64,000 nt of DNA from Glandiceps talaboti (GCF_964340395.1 NC_135563.1:21784151-21848150); one strand, 5' to 3'; counted from the stretch's first letter, positions 1 through 14,312 are shown. Numbers and translations: made by a program. The notes: generated by a model not told the origin, from the letters alone.

Positions 1-3000
1 GGTATCATGCCCTTGACTTTCCGGCAGTTGTTCTTTGTGCAAGGTGTTTGTAATGTGCTGTTAACAATTCATTCAATAATCTGTCGATTGAAAGATGTAT
101 TGAGTGCATGTACCCAATTCAGGAAGACGAGGTCCGGCTATAGGTTTCAATTATTGATGCAAACGAGAGTAGCATCGTTGTCTATATACCCATTTCAGTC
201 TGTCAACATCATAACACCATGACAACCAGATGTCACCTAACTCAAACAATTCTATCAACCATTAATTACCATGATGTGATTTTTAAAATGAAAGAGTTCA
301 CTTGTCTATAATGCACTTAATACAAAATACAAATGTCCTTAGAATGATGATATGTGAGAGATGTTCAACATGGAAATTACTATGATCTCTTCCTCTGTAA
401 TGCAATGAAATGTAGCAATGACGGGTTATTGGCTGTCGTTTGTAATAAATTGGCAAGGATCCACTCAGAGTGCTATATCTCGCATTATCAATCCAATTCC
501 AAATTAAAAGTCACATTAAGTAAGCTGAAATTGACGACAATGCCGCTCGTTCCTTTCACTAATAATCTAATTAAATGGGATTGAGTCTTTAAATTACCAG
601 TGCTTAAGAGATTTGATTATCTGTAAGGAGATGATTCCATTTAGTGGTCTGATAGGGAAATTGGATGAGAGCATAAATTCCTGTATGCTGAGGATTTCCG
701 ATACAGTCAGATTAGTGTACAAATCTATTCGCGCAGCTGTTAACAAAATACAGATGAAACGGTCGTGGAATGGTAACAAAGTGACGTGACCATCTAACAG
801 TAATTGATCTCTGCGTAAACGGTGTGTGTTACTTTTGATTGATAACTAGCAACTGACTTACAGGAGTGAGACGCGTAGATTAAATATATTTCAGTAAAGC
901 CATTTTCAGCTTCTCGTAAATTCGGTGGAAGGGTTTCATTACGTTTTACATCTCTCACTTTCCAATTCAGCAACTATTCTAACGTTATTTTATAAGGAGA
1001 GGAATGATGGACGCCAGTTACGACATACGACGACGTCTTGTTCGTCGTTTACGAGTAGTTTTAATTAAGGTAGACAGGTCGTCTTTGGTGTTAATTAAAC
1101 CTCTCTCCCAAGCATTTTAAAGTAAATACCTCAACTTAAATACAGATTTACGTATTCAAAACATTGCTTTTATCTGTCATGAGTCTTCAAAACTTATTTT
1201 GAGGGTGTCAAAAACTTTAAAGGGGCACAAGCTGAGTTTACACGTATTTAGGCGTAGTTTTACTGTATTATTTAAACCGTACTCGCAGTATTGCACTTAC
1301 TGAAGCACACTTTTAACCACCACTTGCAATTGACTGAACTCAAACCTGGTATAAGGTATACTCAAAAACTATCCGATGACGTAATTTATCATACGTATCA
1401 AAAAATGTTCAGGAAATCCCTACTACACTATGCAACCAACTTTTCGATCAATGCCAGAAGACAATCGCAATGTTATAGATTACAACACCAACATTAACAT
1501 TGTAATAATACTGGACTGTGGTTTTATTTAAATATTTTCATTTGAGTAGAAGGCGTATAAACTAAGGTTGTGCCACTTTTAATATGTGATTGAGATTTAT
1601 TTCCCCTCTCGGTTTAAAGGGACATGGGCCACATCTGAACATTATGTCGGGGTTGTTTTTATTAACAATTGCATTATGTTATATAATGTACTTACTGTAT
1701 GTTTCATCATTACTAGAAATTGTAATATTTGTGGCATACTACATATCAGTTTAATAGGTATATGGTTCGATGACGTGTGATATCGGAGTACATCTAAACA
1801 TCGAAGAGGAGGGGGGGGGCATTGCCACTGACATTGCGAACGTAGAAGAAATGTACATACATAAACCTTTCAACAATATATGTAGATTTTGTACCCATTT
1901 CAAGACATAAACCAAAATTAAAATAATACCATCAATAATATCTGATAAAAGCGTAATCGAAATTAATAGTACTTTTCACGCACAGACACAAGTCATTGTG
2001 TAAAGATAGGTAGTAATACCACATTGAATATATGTAATGGAGTTGCAGACGCAAGATAGCAGAGCATTCCATAAGCATGGAGTAAAATTAAGAATACCCT
2101 AGCATCATTATAAACAGTGTTGCCGAGTGGTTGATGTAGATAAATTTAGCTCATTCAGTTCTTGTGTAGTGTATAGCAGACACCACCGATATCATTTTTT
2201 CGTACATCTAATAATATTTAAACCCTGGAAATATTTGTGTTTTTATTATCAAGTTTTGATTTATTAGTGCACAACACACAGAACAAAATGTGGTGAACTT
2301 TCACAAGCTATGATACATCTTGTAATCAAATTTGAAAGGCAGCAGGAGACATTCCATGAATCCATTTATTTATTGTGTGACCGTTGCTGTATGTTGTATT
2401 TGATAATTGATAAGAGAGATAAGATTTGAAACTCAGACAACATTATTGTTATTGGTTTTCTGATTTTAAGGTACTGTGTAATGAAATTTGACCTGATTTT
2501 ATTAGTAAGATTTGCATTTGAAATGGAGCTCAGGTAAATATTTTGGAGTTAATAGAAAACATCAGTTTCACAGGAAACACAATGCTAGTTGGAAAGACTC
2601 CCGATGTCTCACTGAAATTCTGAATGATTTTTGACAAAAGTAATACATAACTTATACACGGACTGGAAATTTTATACGCGCTCTGTGCAGCTTGCAGAGT
2701 TCCTATCCCATTTCTCCATCTTCGAGTAGTTTTTAAAGTCAACATTACGCAGACGTGTTTCATGTATATGTCGCATACTGTGAAAGCCTTAAATGCTACG
2801 AATAATATTTATGAAAGTGTCCAAGCAAAGTATGAATTAATAAAGCACACACACTAGTCAGTCAAATATATGAGAGATGGTGAGTGGTAGGCAGTGATCG
2901 ATGTGAACAGGAAGAAAACTACTGTACAGGGGGTGTCGCTAATATATTATAGAGATTGATCAGTATAATCATTCACTGGAAGTGTTGCCTTTTTTACGTG

Positions 3001-3129
3001 TCCTTACACTTGATAGCTTTACTGTTCTTTACTAGGACAAAAGGGAGAGAATGTTTTTATGCGATTTTTGTTGTTGCAAAAGATTCTATTAATTGCACAT
3101 CACTACGGCAGTATCTATGTTACTAATAC
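1..3129. other. No gene recognised
   Basis: AT-rich sequence with only short, unconvincing open frames and no protein motif, RNA gene or long repeat that I can recognise. There is a short poly-G run near 1806-1820. It could be intergenic or untranslated sequence of an unseen neighbour. Confidence 0.5.
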
Positions 3130-3312
3130 TGTATGTATGTATGTATGTATGTATGTATGTATGTATGTATGTATGTATGTATGTATGTATGTATGTATGT
3201 ATGTATGTATGTATGTATGTATGTATGTATGTATGTATGTATGTATGTATGTATGTACGTATGTACGTACGTACGTACGTACGTACGTACGTGTGTGTGT
3301 GTGTGTCTGTCA

Positions 3313-3354
<42 letters not shown>

Positions 3355-3387
3355 ATGTATGTATGTATGTATGTATGTATGTATGTA

Positions 3388-3418
<31 letters not shown>

Positions 3419-3440
3419 AAGTACGTACGTACGTACGTAC

Positions 3441-3474
<34 letters not shown>

Positions 3475-3552
3475 ATGTATGTATGTATGTATGTATGTAT
3501 GTATGTATGTATGTATGTATGTATGTATGTATGTATGTATGTACGTACGTAT
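3130..3552. repeat. Compound tetranucleotide microsatellite (ATGT / ACGT / GT / CTGT)
   Basis: About 420 bp of (ATGT)n broken by (GTAC)n at ~3255-3292 and ~3421-3442, (GT)n, and (CTGT)n at ~3307-3352, then a long (ATGT)n. The blocks differ by single substitutions, as expected when point mutations spread by slippage. The long frames on both strands here (YVCM and HTYI repeats) are artefacts of the repeat. Confidence 0.97.
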
Positions 3553-3589
3553 GCACCTATCCATTTGTCAAATCCACCCCTCACTCCTC

Positions 3590-3801
3590 CCACCATCCAT
3601 TCACCAACCAACCAACCAACCCACACATCCGTCCTTCTCCATCCATCCCTCCAATCCACCCGCACACCCACCCACCCCCACCTTCCCTCCCTCCCATCCC
3701 ATCCTCTCTCCACCCGCACACCTACCCATCCTCCCTCCCATCCATCCATCCATCCATCCATCCATCCATCCATCCATCCATCCATCCATCCATCCATCCA
3801 T
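3590..3801. repeat. Degenerate CCAT/ACCA/CCCA microsatellite
   Basis: C-rich, strand-asymmetric stretch of ACCA, CCCT and ATCC words ending in a clean (ATCC)n at about 3740-3800. It directly continues the compound microsatellite to its left. Confidence 0.93.
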
Positions 3802-5140
3802 TCACCTTTCCAGCCAACCATCCTCTCAGATTTACGGTTTCGTCTTTCAAGTGTTTGCATTGTGGTTTTATATATCGTTCGTAGAACTGAACTACGCAGT
3901 TAAAGACAATCGCGTTCGTAAAGTAGAGCGACAACATCCAACTACTGTAACAGTAAGTTTTAATACACATTCACACACACAAAAAGTGTGGCACGTGACA
4001 CCTAGCTGTCTAACTCCTCACTTGATCAGATCTGGAAGGTGTAACTTCGAACTTAGCATGACTCCTCTGTTATGACGCATAGCCGTGGACCAATACAAGA
4101 TTGTCATCAATGTGAATTACTACTTGCAACCTATTACTATTATTATAGCGCCTACGTGAATAAAAACATTAATTGATATTAACAGTGACTTGTTCATCAT
4201 AACAGGGACACGGTATATGGGTAATAACCAGTTTTAACTAAACCGTGAGCTTATGACAGTTGCACGTGTGTGTGTGTTCAACTTAATTAGGATTCCTTTC
4301 ACATCCATAGATTAAATAGCGTTGTAATTGAGATAATATGCTTTACATTCGACCTAAATGAATTTGGTAATTCCCTTACCACGCTTTATCCCTAATTATG
4401 AGATCCAATCCTTAATTAAGAGGTTCTTAATACCCAACTTAGTAATTGGCATCATGCTTGTGGGCCTTAGGGTTGAAAACTAAAAAAAAATCCACACATT
4501 CTAATCAATTGTTAACACGACGATCATTGTATTTCGATCGGGACGTTCGCAAGCCACCTGTCTGTTGATGGCGTATCACCAGTTCAGTCAAATTTGCTAT
4601 TGGTTAGCCAATGGCTATGTGTTTTGTTGGTGGCATCTCATTGCATCTACGTGTACAACCATTGTCGTCGTACCTATCCATTTCAGAAATGTCATCGTGA
4701 AAGGGGCGTCGTTCTGTTTTGTCTTGCTGAATAAGTTAAAAAACTATATATTTTTTTACATATATATATAATCCATATGTGTTATTATTTTCAACTTGTG
4801 GTGTTTTACTTTGATGAAGGACTTATGACCACTTGATCAAATCCTAGTCATATTTTACAAATCGGTTCTCAGGGGAGGTGGCATTAGGAGAGGACCACAT
4901 TTTACTTTAACTTTGCAAAATGTTTGTGATTTTGGCATCCCACCGCTGCCACCACTGTCAAATCCCATTGCTGCTACATCCCACCACTGCCACCATTGTA
5001 CTCTACTATTAGTCAAATCACTGCTGACATCCATGCAGTGAATCAGTAGTTTATTGTGACGTGAGGGTAAGACTGGGTCTCACAACAATGTCTCAATGTC
5101 TATTAATACTCAATTGGATCAGTAAATTTTCCTCGACACC
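3802..5140. other. No gene recognised
   Basis: No supported exon or RNA. There is a short (TA)n near 4757-4770 and a loose CCACTGCCACCA-type repetition at about 4940-5000. Confidence 0.5.
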
Positions 5141-5845
5141 TTACCCCTGGTTGGAGGGGTGGGTGAAGATGGGAATGTTAAACTTACCCCTGGGTGGAGG
5201 GTGGGTGAAGAGGGGAATGTTAAACTTACCCCTGGGTGGAGGGTGGGTGAAGAGGGGAATGTTAAACTTACTCCTGGGTGGAGGAGGTGGAATGTTAAAC
5301 TTACCCCTGGGTGGAGGAGGGGAATGCTAAACTTACCCCTGGGTGGAGGGTGAATGCTAAATTCAACTCTGGGTGGATGGGTGGGTGTAGGGGGAATGTT
5401 AAACTTACCCCTGGGTGGAGGTAGGAGGGGAATGTTAAACTTACTCCTGGGTGGAGGGGGAATGTTAAACTTACCCCTGGGTGGAGGAGGGGAATGTTAA
5501 ACTTACCCCTGGGTGGAATGTTAAACTTACCCCCGGGTGGAGGAGGTGGAATGTTAAACTTACTCCTGGGTGGAGGAGGGGAATGTTAAACTTACCCCTG
5601 GGTGGAGGAGGGGAATGTTAAACTTATTCCTGGGTGGAGGAGGGGAATGTTAAACTTACTCCTGGGTGGAGGAGGGGAATGTTAAACTTATTCCTGGGTG
5701 GAGGAGGTGGAGGGTTAAACTTACCCCTGGGTGGAGGGGGAATGCTAAACTTACCCCTGGGTGGAGGAGGTGGAATGTTAAACTTACTCCTGGGTGGAGG
5801 AGGGGAATGTTAAACTTATTCCTTGGGTGGAGGAGGGGGGAAGTG
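5141..5845. repeat. Minisatellite, ~30-45 bp units with GTAAGTTT on the minus strand
   Basis: About 20 irregular units share TTAAACTTACCCCTGGGTGG with variable GGAGG spacers. Read on the minus strand, most units contain GGGGTAAGTTT or GGAGTAAGTTT, i.e. a consensus 5' splice-site word. Unit lengths vary through gain and loss of GGA/GGT words. Confidence 0.95.
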
Positions 5846-7612
5846 TGAAATGCTACTTGTCAAAATACTCCTACAATATTTGGATTGATATCGTTTCTAC
5901 ATTAACTATCTCTAGTTGTGAGATTTTCAAATTGTAAATATTGGATAGAAGAGTTTAGATTACATTTGGATGTTCCATGTGTTTCTGGTTTTTGGGTGTT
6001 TTGTACTTTTTTCTTTTTATCTGTTTTGTATATATGAAAAGTATTTATTATATTTTATTACAACTGCAGGAAAAACAGTTTGTTGATGTATTGCTGTTAA
6101 TAAATAAATAATAAGTTTAGTTTAGACATAAGAAAGTGGTTCCGATTACATTCAATTTTTGAATAGGTGGGGTACGTAGATTTTTAATTTTATTTGAAAA
6201 AACAAATTTTCATACGTGTCTAGTTCAGGTAGTTATGTTTTCTGTTGTTTTCCAAATGGTCCCTGTGTTATTGGTTTCTTCCTATTAGATGTACAGCCAT
6301 TACAGATTGAAAGAAGTTTTATTCTGTCTTTTTAAGTTGATGTCATTTTCTGCATCCACTATTTCTAGTGAAAGTTCACACGATTTTTGCGATTGTATTA
6401 TTTATTTTCTCAAATAAGTAAAAAAAAAAAAGTGTAGGGTCAGTGTGAAAAACTAGGTGGGGGTCGGGTAACTGGAACCAAACAATTTTTTTTTATTAGG
6501 CCTTATAAGGAAAATTCTTGATGTAAAAATCAAGACCAGCTTTACAAAAACAACCACTCTACTATCAGATAATATACACGTACACATACACCGATGGCCA
6601 ACAGTACTGAATAAACGATTGATTGATACACATACACGTTTAGAATGAACCAAATCCACTTTAAAAACATGATCACACATAATGTCTTATTTCTAGTAAT
6701 AATTTTATTGGAGTAATCTGATTTGGAGTATTATATAGAATAATATTAAAAGTTACATTAGTAGCACAGTTATTAGATAAATATTTCAAAATAATGACAT
6801 GATCTATCCTGCCAAAATCTCATCAAGACTTCATCAAATATCATATTCAACTATTACATTGCACTATAACACCTCCATAGTTTGATACATGGAGTAAACA
6901 CTATAAACTGAGGAACAATTACAATATTACATTGACCTGTCAAAATAAATATAATAAAATATGGATTAATCTGGCCAAACAATGAGATTTGTTATAATAG
7001 TTGTCACTACCTCTAACACTTGGGGGAAACTATTAATATTTGATTGGACAAGTTGAAATTGACACACACAATGGGGTATAATAATTCAATTGATTATGGT
7101 AAAAGCCACAACAGTTTGTCATTATCTATATTGAAACATACACATTCATTGTTAAATTTGGTAAATTTTGCACTTCTAGCTAATAAGTACGGTTCAAATC
7201 AAACCAACCACACTCCATGCTGTTTTCTCCAAGGTGATCAAATAAATCAATACTATACATTATCATTCAAAGTGTTTTTTGTCTGTGGAAAGTGTATTAT
7301 TTGTTTTTGGAAAGTGTGAGAGAAGAATGATAGCATGAAATACAATAGTTACAAAAAAAAATATGTAATACTTTCAGCCGTGACATAATTAAAAATAGTA
7401 AATAAAACAGAATAAACATAACATTCTGGCTTTACAAGTAACTTAAAATAACTATAAACAACTAACATATTTGCACTTGGTTTTAGAGTGTTGAAATTCA
7501 TCTTCAGAATAAGCTGCCTTGTTTCGTAACAACTTGTGATCTCAGCCTATGAGCAAAGTCAAGTAGTGTCTATACACATAATGGTCTATAGTGATATCTA
7601 TCAGATAGTAAT

Positions 7613-7645
<33 letters not shown>

Positions 7646-9024
7646 TATGTCAAGGACAATACATGTGCAAGAGCTTAAAAATAATGCCACTTCAATTTCA
7701 ACACCAACAGCTTTACAAACCCAACCCTCTGAATTCTACATAAAATAAAAAATCAATTTTTAATGTTGATGATAATTCTTATATATTGTGAACCACACTG
7801 ACTAAATCTGACAAAAACACATTTGATAACAAATATATGGTTTATATATGCAAGGTGAAGTAATCAGTTGGTGTCTCTGCCATCAAGTTTAAGTTTAATA
7901 GTTACTTTTTTTACCTGTTTAAATGCTATGTTTGACATTAGTTATGGCAGACAGAAATCATACATATGATCTTCCACACTATGTGCTATTATTTGTGCAA
8001 CTTTTTATAGAATATTGGAAACGTGTGTCATCATCATCATTGAAAAAAACCCAGATACAAGATGAAAAAAGAGATACAAGATGGCTTTGAAACCCTTACT
8101 GTACTAATGTTTCACTTGAAAAGATTCATTTTTGTGTCAAAAAAAACAAAAACTAAACAAACCAAATAACACAACACCCCTAAAATGATACAATGTGTTA
8201 TTTGTCAACCTTTCGTCAAGATTTGCCTTAATTCCACAAAACAAACAACAAACTTTGTAATTACTAATCGCAAGCATACAACTGACACAAACTGTTAGTG
8301 CCAAGGTGATACAAATTGCACAAATACTCATTATAAGGCTGTTAATTTACAATTACTGAAAGATTAGCCAATACCTATCTTGGTGACGTAACATAGACAT
8401 TTGATATACATTATATATCCTATTATCAATACTGTGGGTATAACAACTATTGGCAGTGAAATACAAACTTATGATTCAATATACCGTCAACCATGCACAA
8501 GACAAGTTGTACATATTCACACAGAAAATATGGGATCTATTTCTACATACAGACAACATGTGCCTATGTCATTTTTTGGGGCTTCAATTAGGAGTCAAAT
8601 TGTAAAGAATTGTCGGTATTTTCCCATTTTCCTAAATGCACAGGTATAATCACATTAATATTTTTGTTTATTCAGCCAGAAAATACTTGTGGCCCTTAAG
8701 GTTTTATCACAACGAGTCATATATGAAGGCTCTGTATGTCATTCTTATTTCCTCAGATGAATGAAAAGAAATGTCAGGGAATACCTAACTAATATCACTA
8801 TACTATAAATTTGAGTTTTACCAACAACTATGAATAGGAACTTTTCTTTCTATTCAAATCGACATTTCAAGGGATATGGAATGGTTCTCTCACTCCATTA
8901 TTTATGGAAAAAATATTTCAGTTTTGCTGTTTAAACTTTGCCTTATTATTACATAATTTATGTAAAAAAATATACAAAATTTAAAAGAATGCAGCATGAA
9001 CATAATCATCTGTTTCATAAGATC
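5846..9024. other. No gene recognised; contains a small (CA)n at 7613-7644
   Basis: AT-rich sequence without convincing exons. It includes a CA dinucleotide run at 7613-7644 and a diverged palindromic element at 8671-8764 (separate entry). Confidence 0.5.
8671..8764. mobile_element. Diverged copy of a palindromic (MITE-like) element
   Basis: The left part TTCAGCCAGAAAATACTTGT and the right part TTTCCTCAGATGAATGAA resemble the two arms of the better-preserved palindrome at 58960-59066. The inner arms have decayed. Confidence 0.5.
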
Positions 9025-11093
9025 TTGTTTGTTTGCCAAACCCAAAACAACAAAATAAACAAGTCTGACCACATAATGGAGCATTGTTTGTTTGCCAAAC
9101 CCAAAACAACAAAACAAACAAGTCTGACCACATAATGGAGCATTGTTTGTTTACTAAACCCAAAACAACAAAACAAACAAGTCTGACCACATAATGGAGC
9201 ATTGTTTGTTTACCAAACCCAAAACAACAAAACAAACAAGTCTGACCACATAATGGAGCATTGTTTGTTTACCAAACCCAAAACAACAAAACAAACAAGT
9301 CTGACCACATAATGGAGCATTGTTTGTTTACCAAACCCAAAACAACAAAACAAACAAGTCTGACCACATAATGGAGCATTGTCTGTTTGCCAAACCCAAA
9401 ACAACAAAACAAACAAGTCTGACCACATAATGGAGCATTGTTTGTTTACCAAACCCAAAACAACAAAACAAACAAGTCTGACCACATAATGGAGCATTGT
9501 TTGTTTACCAAACCCAAAACAATAAAACAAACAAGTCTGACCACATAATGGAGCATTGTTTGTTTACCAAACCCAAAACAACAAAACAAACAAGTCTGAC
9601 CACATAATGGAGCATTGTTTGTTTACCAAACCCAAAACAACAAAACAAACAAGTCAGACCACATAATGGAGCATTGTTTGTTTACCAAACCCAAAACAAC
9701 AAAACAAACAAGTCTGACCACATAATGGAGCACTGTTTGTTTACCAAACCCAAAACAACAAAACAAACAAGTCTGACCACATAATGGAGCACTGTTTGTT
9801 TACCAAACCCAAAACAACAAAACAAACAAGTCTGACCACATAATGGAGCATTGTTTGTTTGCCAAACCCAAAACAACAAAACAAACAAGTCTGACCACAT
9901 AATGGAGCACTGTTTGTTTGCCAAACCCAAAACAACAAAACAAACAAGTCTGACCACATAATGGAGCATTGTTTGTTTACCAAACCCAAAACAACAAAAC
10001 AAACAAGTCTGACCACATAATGGAGCATTGTTTGTTTACCAAACCCAAAACAACAAAACAAACAAGTCTGACCACATAATGGAGCATTGTTTATTTACCA
10101 AACCCAAAACAACAAAACAAACAAGTCTGACCACATAATGGAGCATTGTTTGTTTACCAAACCCAAAACAACAAAACAAACAAGTCTGACCACATAATGG
10201 AGCATTGTTTGTTTACCAAACCCAAAACAACAAAACAAACAAGTCTGACCACATAATGGAGCATTGTTTGTTTACCAAACCCAAAACAACAAAACAAACA
10301 AGTCTGACCACATAATGGAGCACTGTTTGTTTACCAAACCCAAAACAACAAAACAAACAAGTCTGACCACATAATGGAGCATTGTTTATTTACCAAACCC
10401 AAAACAACAAAACAAACAAGTCTGACCACATAATGGAGCATTGTTTGTTTACCAAACCCAAAACAACAAAACAAACAAGTCTGACCACATAATGGAGCAT
10501 TGTTTGTTTACCAAACCCAAAACAACAAAACAAACAAGTCTGACCACATAATGGAGCACTGTTTGTTTACCAAACCCAAAACAACAAAACAAACAAGTCT
10601 GACCACATAATGGAGCATTGTTTGTTTACCAAACCCAAAACAACAAAACAAACAAGTCTGACCACATAATGGAGCACTGTTTGTTTACCAAACCCAAAAC
10701 AATAAAACAAACAAGTCTGACCACATAATGGAGCACTGTTTGTTTACCAAACCCAAAACAATAAAACAAACAAGTCTGACCACATAATGGAGCATTGTTT
10801 GTTTACCAAACCCAAAACAATAAAACAAACAAGTCTGACCACATAATGGAGCATTGTTTGTTTACCAAACCCAAAACAACAAAACAAACAAGTCTGACCA
10901 CATAATGGAGCATTGTTTGTTTACCAAACCCAAAACAACAAAACAAACAAGTCTGACCACATAATGGAGCACTGTTTGTTTACCAAACCCAAAACAATAA
11001 AACAAACAAGTCTGACCACATAATGGAGCACTGTTTGTTTACCAAACCCAAAACAACAAAACAAACAAGTCTGACCACATAATGGAGCATTGT
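9025..11093. repeat. 59-bp minisatellite, ~35 copies, highly homogeneous
   Basis: Units of exactly 59 bp run without visible indels; unit text includes TTGTTTGTTTACCAAACCC and GTCTGACCACATAATGGAGC. Variation is limited to a few transitions (TTTACC/TTTGCC, ATTG/ACTG, ACAACA/ACAATA). As 59 is not a multiple of 3 and all minus frames are open over long spans, overlapping 106-codon frames appear; they are not genes. The array ends abruptly at about 11093 in non-repetitive DNA. Confidence 0.98.
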
Positions 11094-14039
11094 TGCTCTC
11101 CCAATGGTGGACAATTGCTCGGCACAAATTTACATAAGGTAAACTATACACAACACAAACAATGGGTTATATTTACTACATGTGCATATATAATGAGGTA
11201 TGACTGATTCTAGCCTAAAGCTTTACAGCTTCCATTTATTAGTGTTTATGTTTGCTTACAAGTATTTTACTCACAATTGCACTTCTTCACTCAGTGTACA
11301 ACTTATATTTTATTTACTTCTATTTTTCTATGAATAACTTTGTACTTTATTCTAAATATAAATACCTACGTAGCCACTGTAAACCACTGGTAGGACTATC
11401 TTAAAATGTGGCATAACTGATTTATTAATAGTTTTTACACAAAATCAAATAATACTGTCTATGTCATGCAAAATAAGCTGAAAATACTGCACTTATTTAG
11501 CCTACCTAGGTAAGCAGAATAAAATAATTAATTTTCCCAAAGAAAAACCCGTATTGTGACTCTTTACCCCTTATAATCCAAACTAAATTATTCAAGAAAA
11601 ATTGTTGTTTATCTCTTAGCTCCATTTTAGGCTGCAATTGACAAAGTAATAATACTTAGTTGTGAATTTGTATTAAAACTGTTTTAGCTGCCAATTTTTT
11701 TTTACACAAAATTTTTAAGATTGTCTGACTTATCAAATTGCTTTCAGACTAGAAATAATCCTGACTGATTTATTGATGTCAAAATTTTGGTTTTAGAGTG
11801 ATTATATAAACAAACCGATCAAACCATGTCAATTTTAAACTTCTGCCAGAACACATGACAGAAATGGTCTGTAACAAGGTGAAGGACAAAACCATTTTTA
11901 ATATTTAGAAAATCAAAACACACAAAACTGTTAAATGTTTTGAAATTTCCATCTTCATGAACCAAGTTTTACTCAAACGGTAAATGAATTATCAAGGCAG
12001 TTACATACAAAATTTATGAAGTAATAGGTTAACATTGTACAATTCTTCAGCTTCGAGCTACAAATGCAATTTCAGAATTTGAAAATTTTCATTTGGTATG
12101 ATGAAGCTGTGATGCCGATGGCAAAAATGTCAGAGAATGTATTAACATACACTAACTATTATATTTCAACTTATGGTGGCTCGTCATTATCCCCCCCCCC
12201 CCCCTGACTAAAGTTTTTATGAGGCTTTCTATCCGTATGAAGACTGAAAACAGTGTACAGTGTTCAACATTTCAATATACTTAATAATGGTGATATATCC
12301 AAAACAGTTCAACAGTCACAGAAATGGCCGAGCTCTGCAATTATATGTCACTTTCTGTTTCATTAGTGAGCTAGGGAGTCTTGTGAGCTTCTGTTAACAT
12401 CTTACACCTACAACACACAATCCCTGTACAATGGCAACATGAAACTCAGCACACAAAGACTCCCTGTATCAGTCTACAAATGCAAACAGTGTGATCAACT
12501 TATCGATACTGATTTAACCTAGAGAGCTGATAACTTTGTTATTTAACAACTGAGTGTGTAATTTTCTACACTTTCATGTAAATAAGTAATAATTCAAGAA
12601 GTAGGCCTTGGATTAACAAACGAAAAACAGATTTGGAAAGAGCAAAAAAATATTAGGTCGAACATTTTACAGGAGGTGGGGTGGGAGTGTGCATCATAAT
12701 TCTAGAATGGCAGTTATACAACATATTTCTTGTGGTTCATGTTGTCTACTTGATATCAATCCATACTACAGTATCCTTCAATTACCCCTGACTTGGGGGT
12801 GTCATAATTTGATGTCAATATTGCAAGGCTTGTCTACTAGCAAGGTGTAGATGTTACAGGAAACTACAGTCCCATGCAGTCTTGAATTTATCCAAGAAAG
12901 CCTGATTTAAAAACCTGATCTTAATGTCAAACTTTACTTCAAAGCAAGGTGTAAATAATACATGATTGTAATGATATAGTACATCTATTGTCAACCTATG
13001 GTAATTAAATTGTACATCCGTACATACCTTGCCATTTAAGCAATCATTTGTAACTTAACATAGCTTGGACAACTAGGCTACAATTTGTCAGTCATATCAA
13101 ACTTAACTCCCGGCTTTTTGAACTAATCTGATATCATGCACACTTATAAACACTTTGAATCTATACCAATCTGATTGTCACAAAAAATAGCACACCTGGT
13201 TTTATCCAGTATTATGCCAATAAGATTGTCATTTTCACTCAATTGCATAACATCTTATGCTTGTCATTGGTTCATAATTTGCTTTGGCAAAATAAAATTG
13301 TCCCTTTAAAATAATCGTACAATATTGCTTTAAAAAATACAGTAGAAATTCTATGTTTTTTGTGGTGAAATTCAGCCAATTAAAAGGTTACCTTGTAAAG
13401 GATCAAAAACTCAATTCAACTTAACATATAACATGTTAATAAACACAATACAATTTACAATAAAGTGTATAACTTTTACAGATATTATTAGGATAAATTA
13501 GATTATTTAGAAAGTACACATACATAAAAAATACTACCCTTCCATTATACATTACTTAAACTAGCATGATGGACAAAATAAAATGTTATGGAATGATAGT
13601 TTGCATAACATAAAACAATATAATGATGGCCAAATAAACGAATAATGGCCATGCAAAAAAATACTTGTGTTAGAATGATTTTAATAATACATCTCATACT
13701 GAATTACAGCATAGACAATGGCCATCATTATGCGAGAATGATGTCATCAAAAATTCGGGATTTGCTTCCAAGAAATATTTTGACTCTGTGTAGAAATTTT
13801 CATTACTAAACTGTAACAGATATAAAAGCAAATATTGGCACCTGGATTTGTGCAGCATTTAGCCTAATAAAACTCCACTTCTAAGATTAACGTTAAAAGG
13901 AAAAGTTAAAACAGACAATGAACTATTATAATTAACTTTTTGAGGTACAACTTACAAGTTCTTATACTTATGTTACTCCCATTGTCTAGATTTTTCATAC
14001 TGTATATAATCGCTGATAATATTAATATGGGATTTGTAT
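11094..14039. other. No gene recognised; poly-C tract at 12191-12204
   Basis: AT-rich unique-looking DNA downstream (minus sense) of INPP5A. No exon, tRNA or known repeat was recognised. A 14-C homopolymer lies at 12191-12204. Confidence 0.5.
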
Positions 14040-14312
14040 CAATGTTATTATGGGTATATAGCCATAGATCTGTCAATCTAAATATGGTTTATCTGTCAAT
14101 GTTATTATGGGTATATAGCCATGGGTCTATCAATGTTATCATGGGTATATAGTTGTAGATCTGTCAATGTTATTATGGGTATATAGCCATAGATCTGTCA
14201 ATGTTATTATGGGTATATAGCCATAGACCTGTCAATGTTATCATGGGTATATAGCCATATATCTGTCAATGTTATTATGGGTATATAGCCATGGGTCTGT
14301 TAATGTTATTAT
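14040..14312. repeat. Minisatellite, ~34-bp units
   Basis: About seven imperfect copies of TGTCAATGTTATTATGGGTA followed by TATAGCCATAGATC. Confidence 0.93.

Noticed and set aside
3059-4075. 338-codon open frame on the plus strand
   Set aside because: Made almost wholly of tetranucleotide repeats (YVCM then HPSI-type runs); all frames on both strands are open there.
9210-10061. Overlapping 106-codon minus-strand frames in the 59-bp array
   Set aside because: They arise because all three frames of the 59-bp unit lack stops over long spans; repeat artefact.
9025-11093. CRISPR-like array
   Set aside because: No unique spacers between repeats, eukaryotic context, no cas genes.
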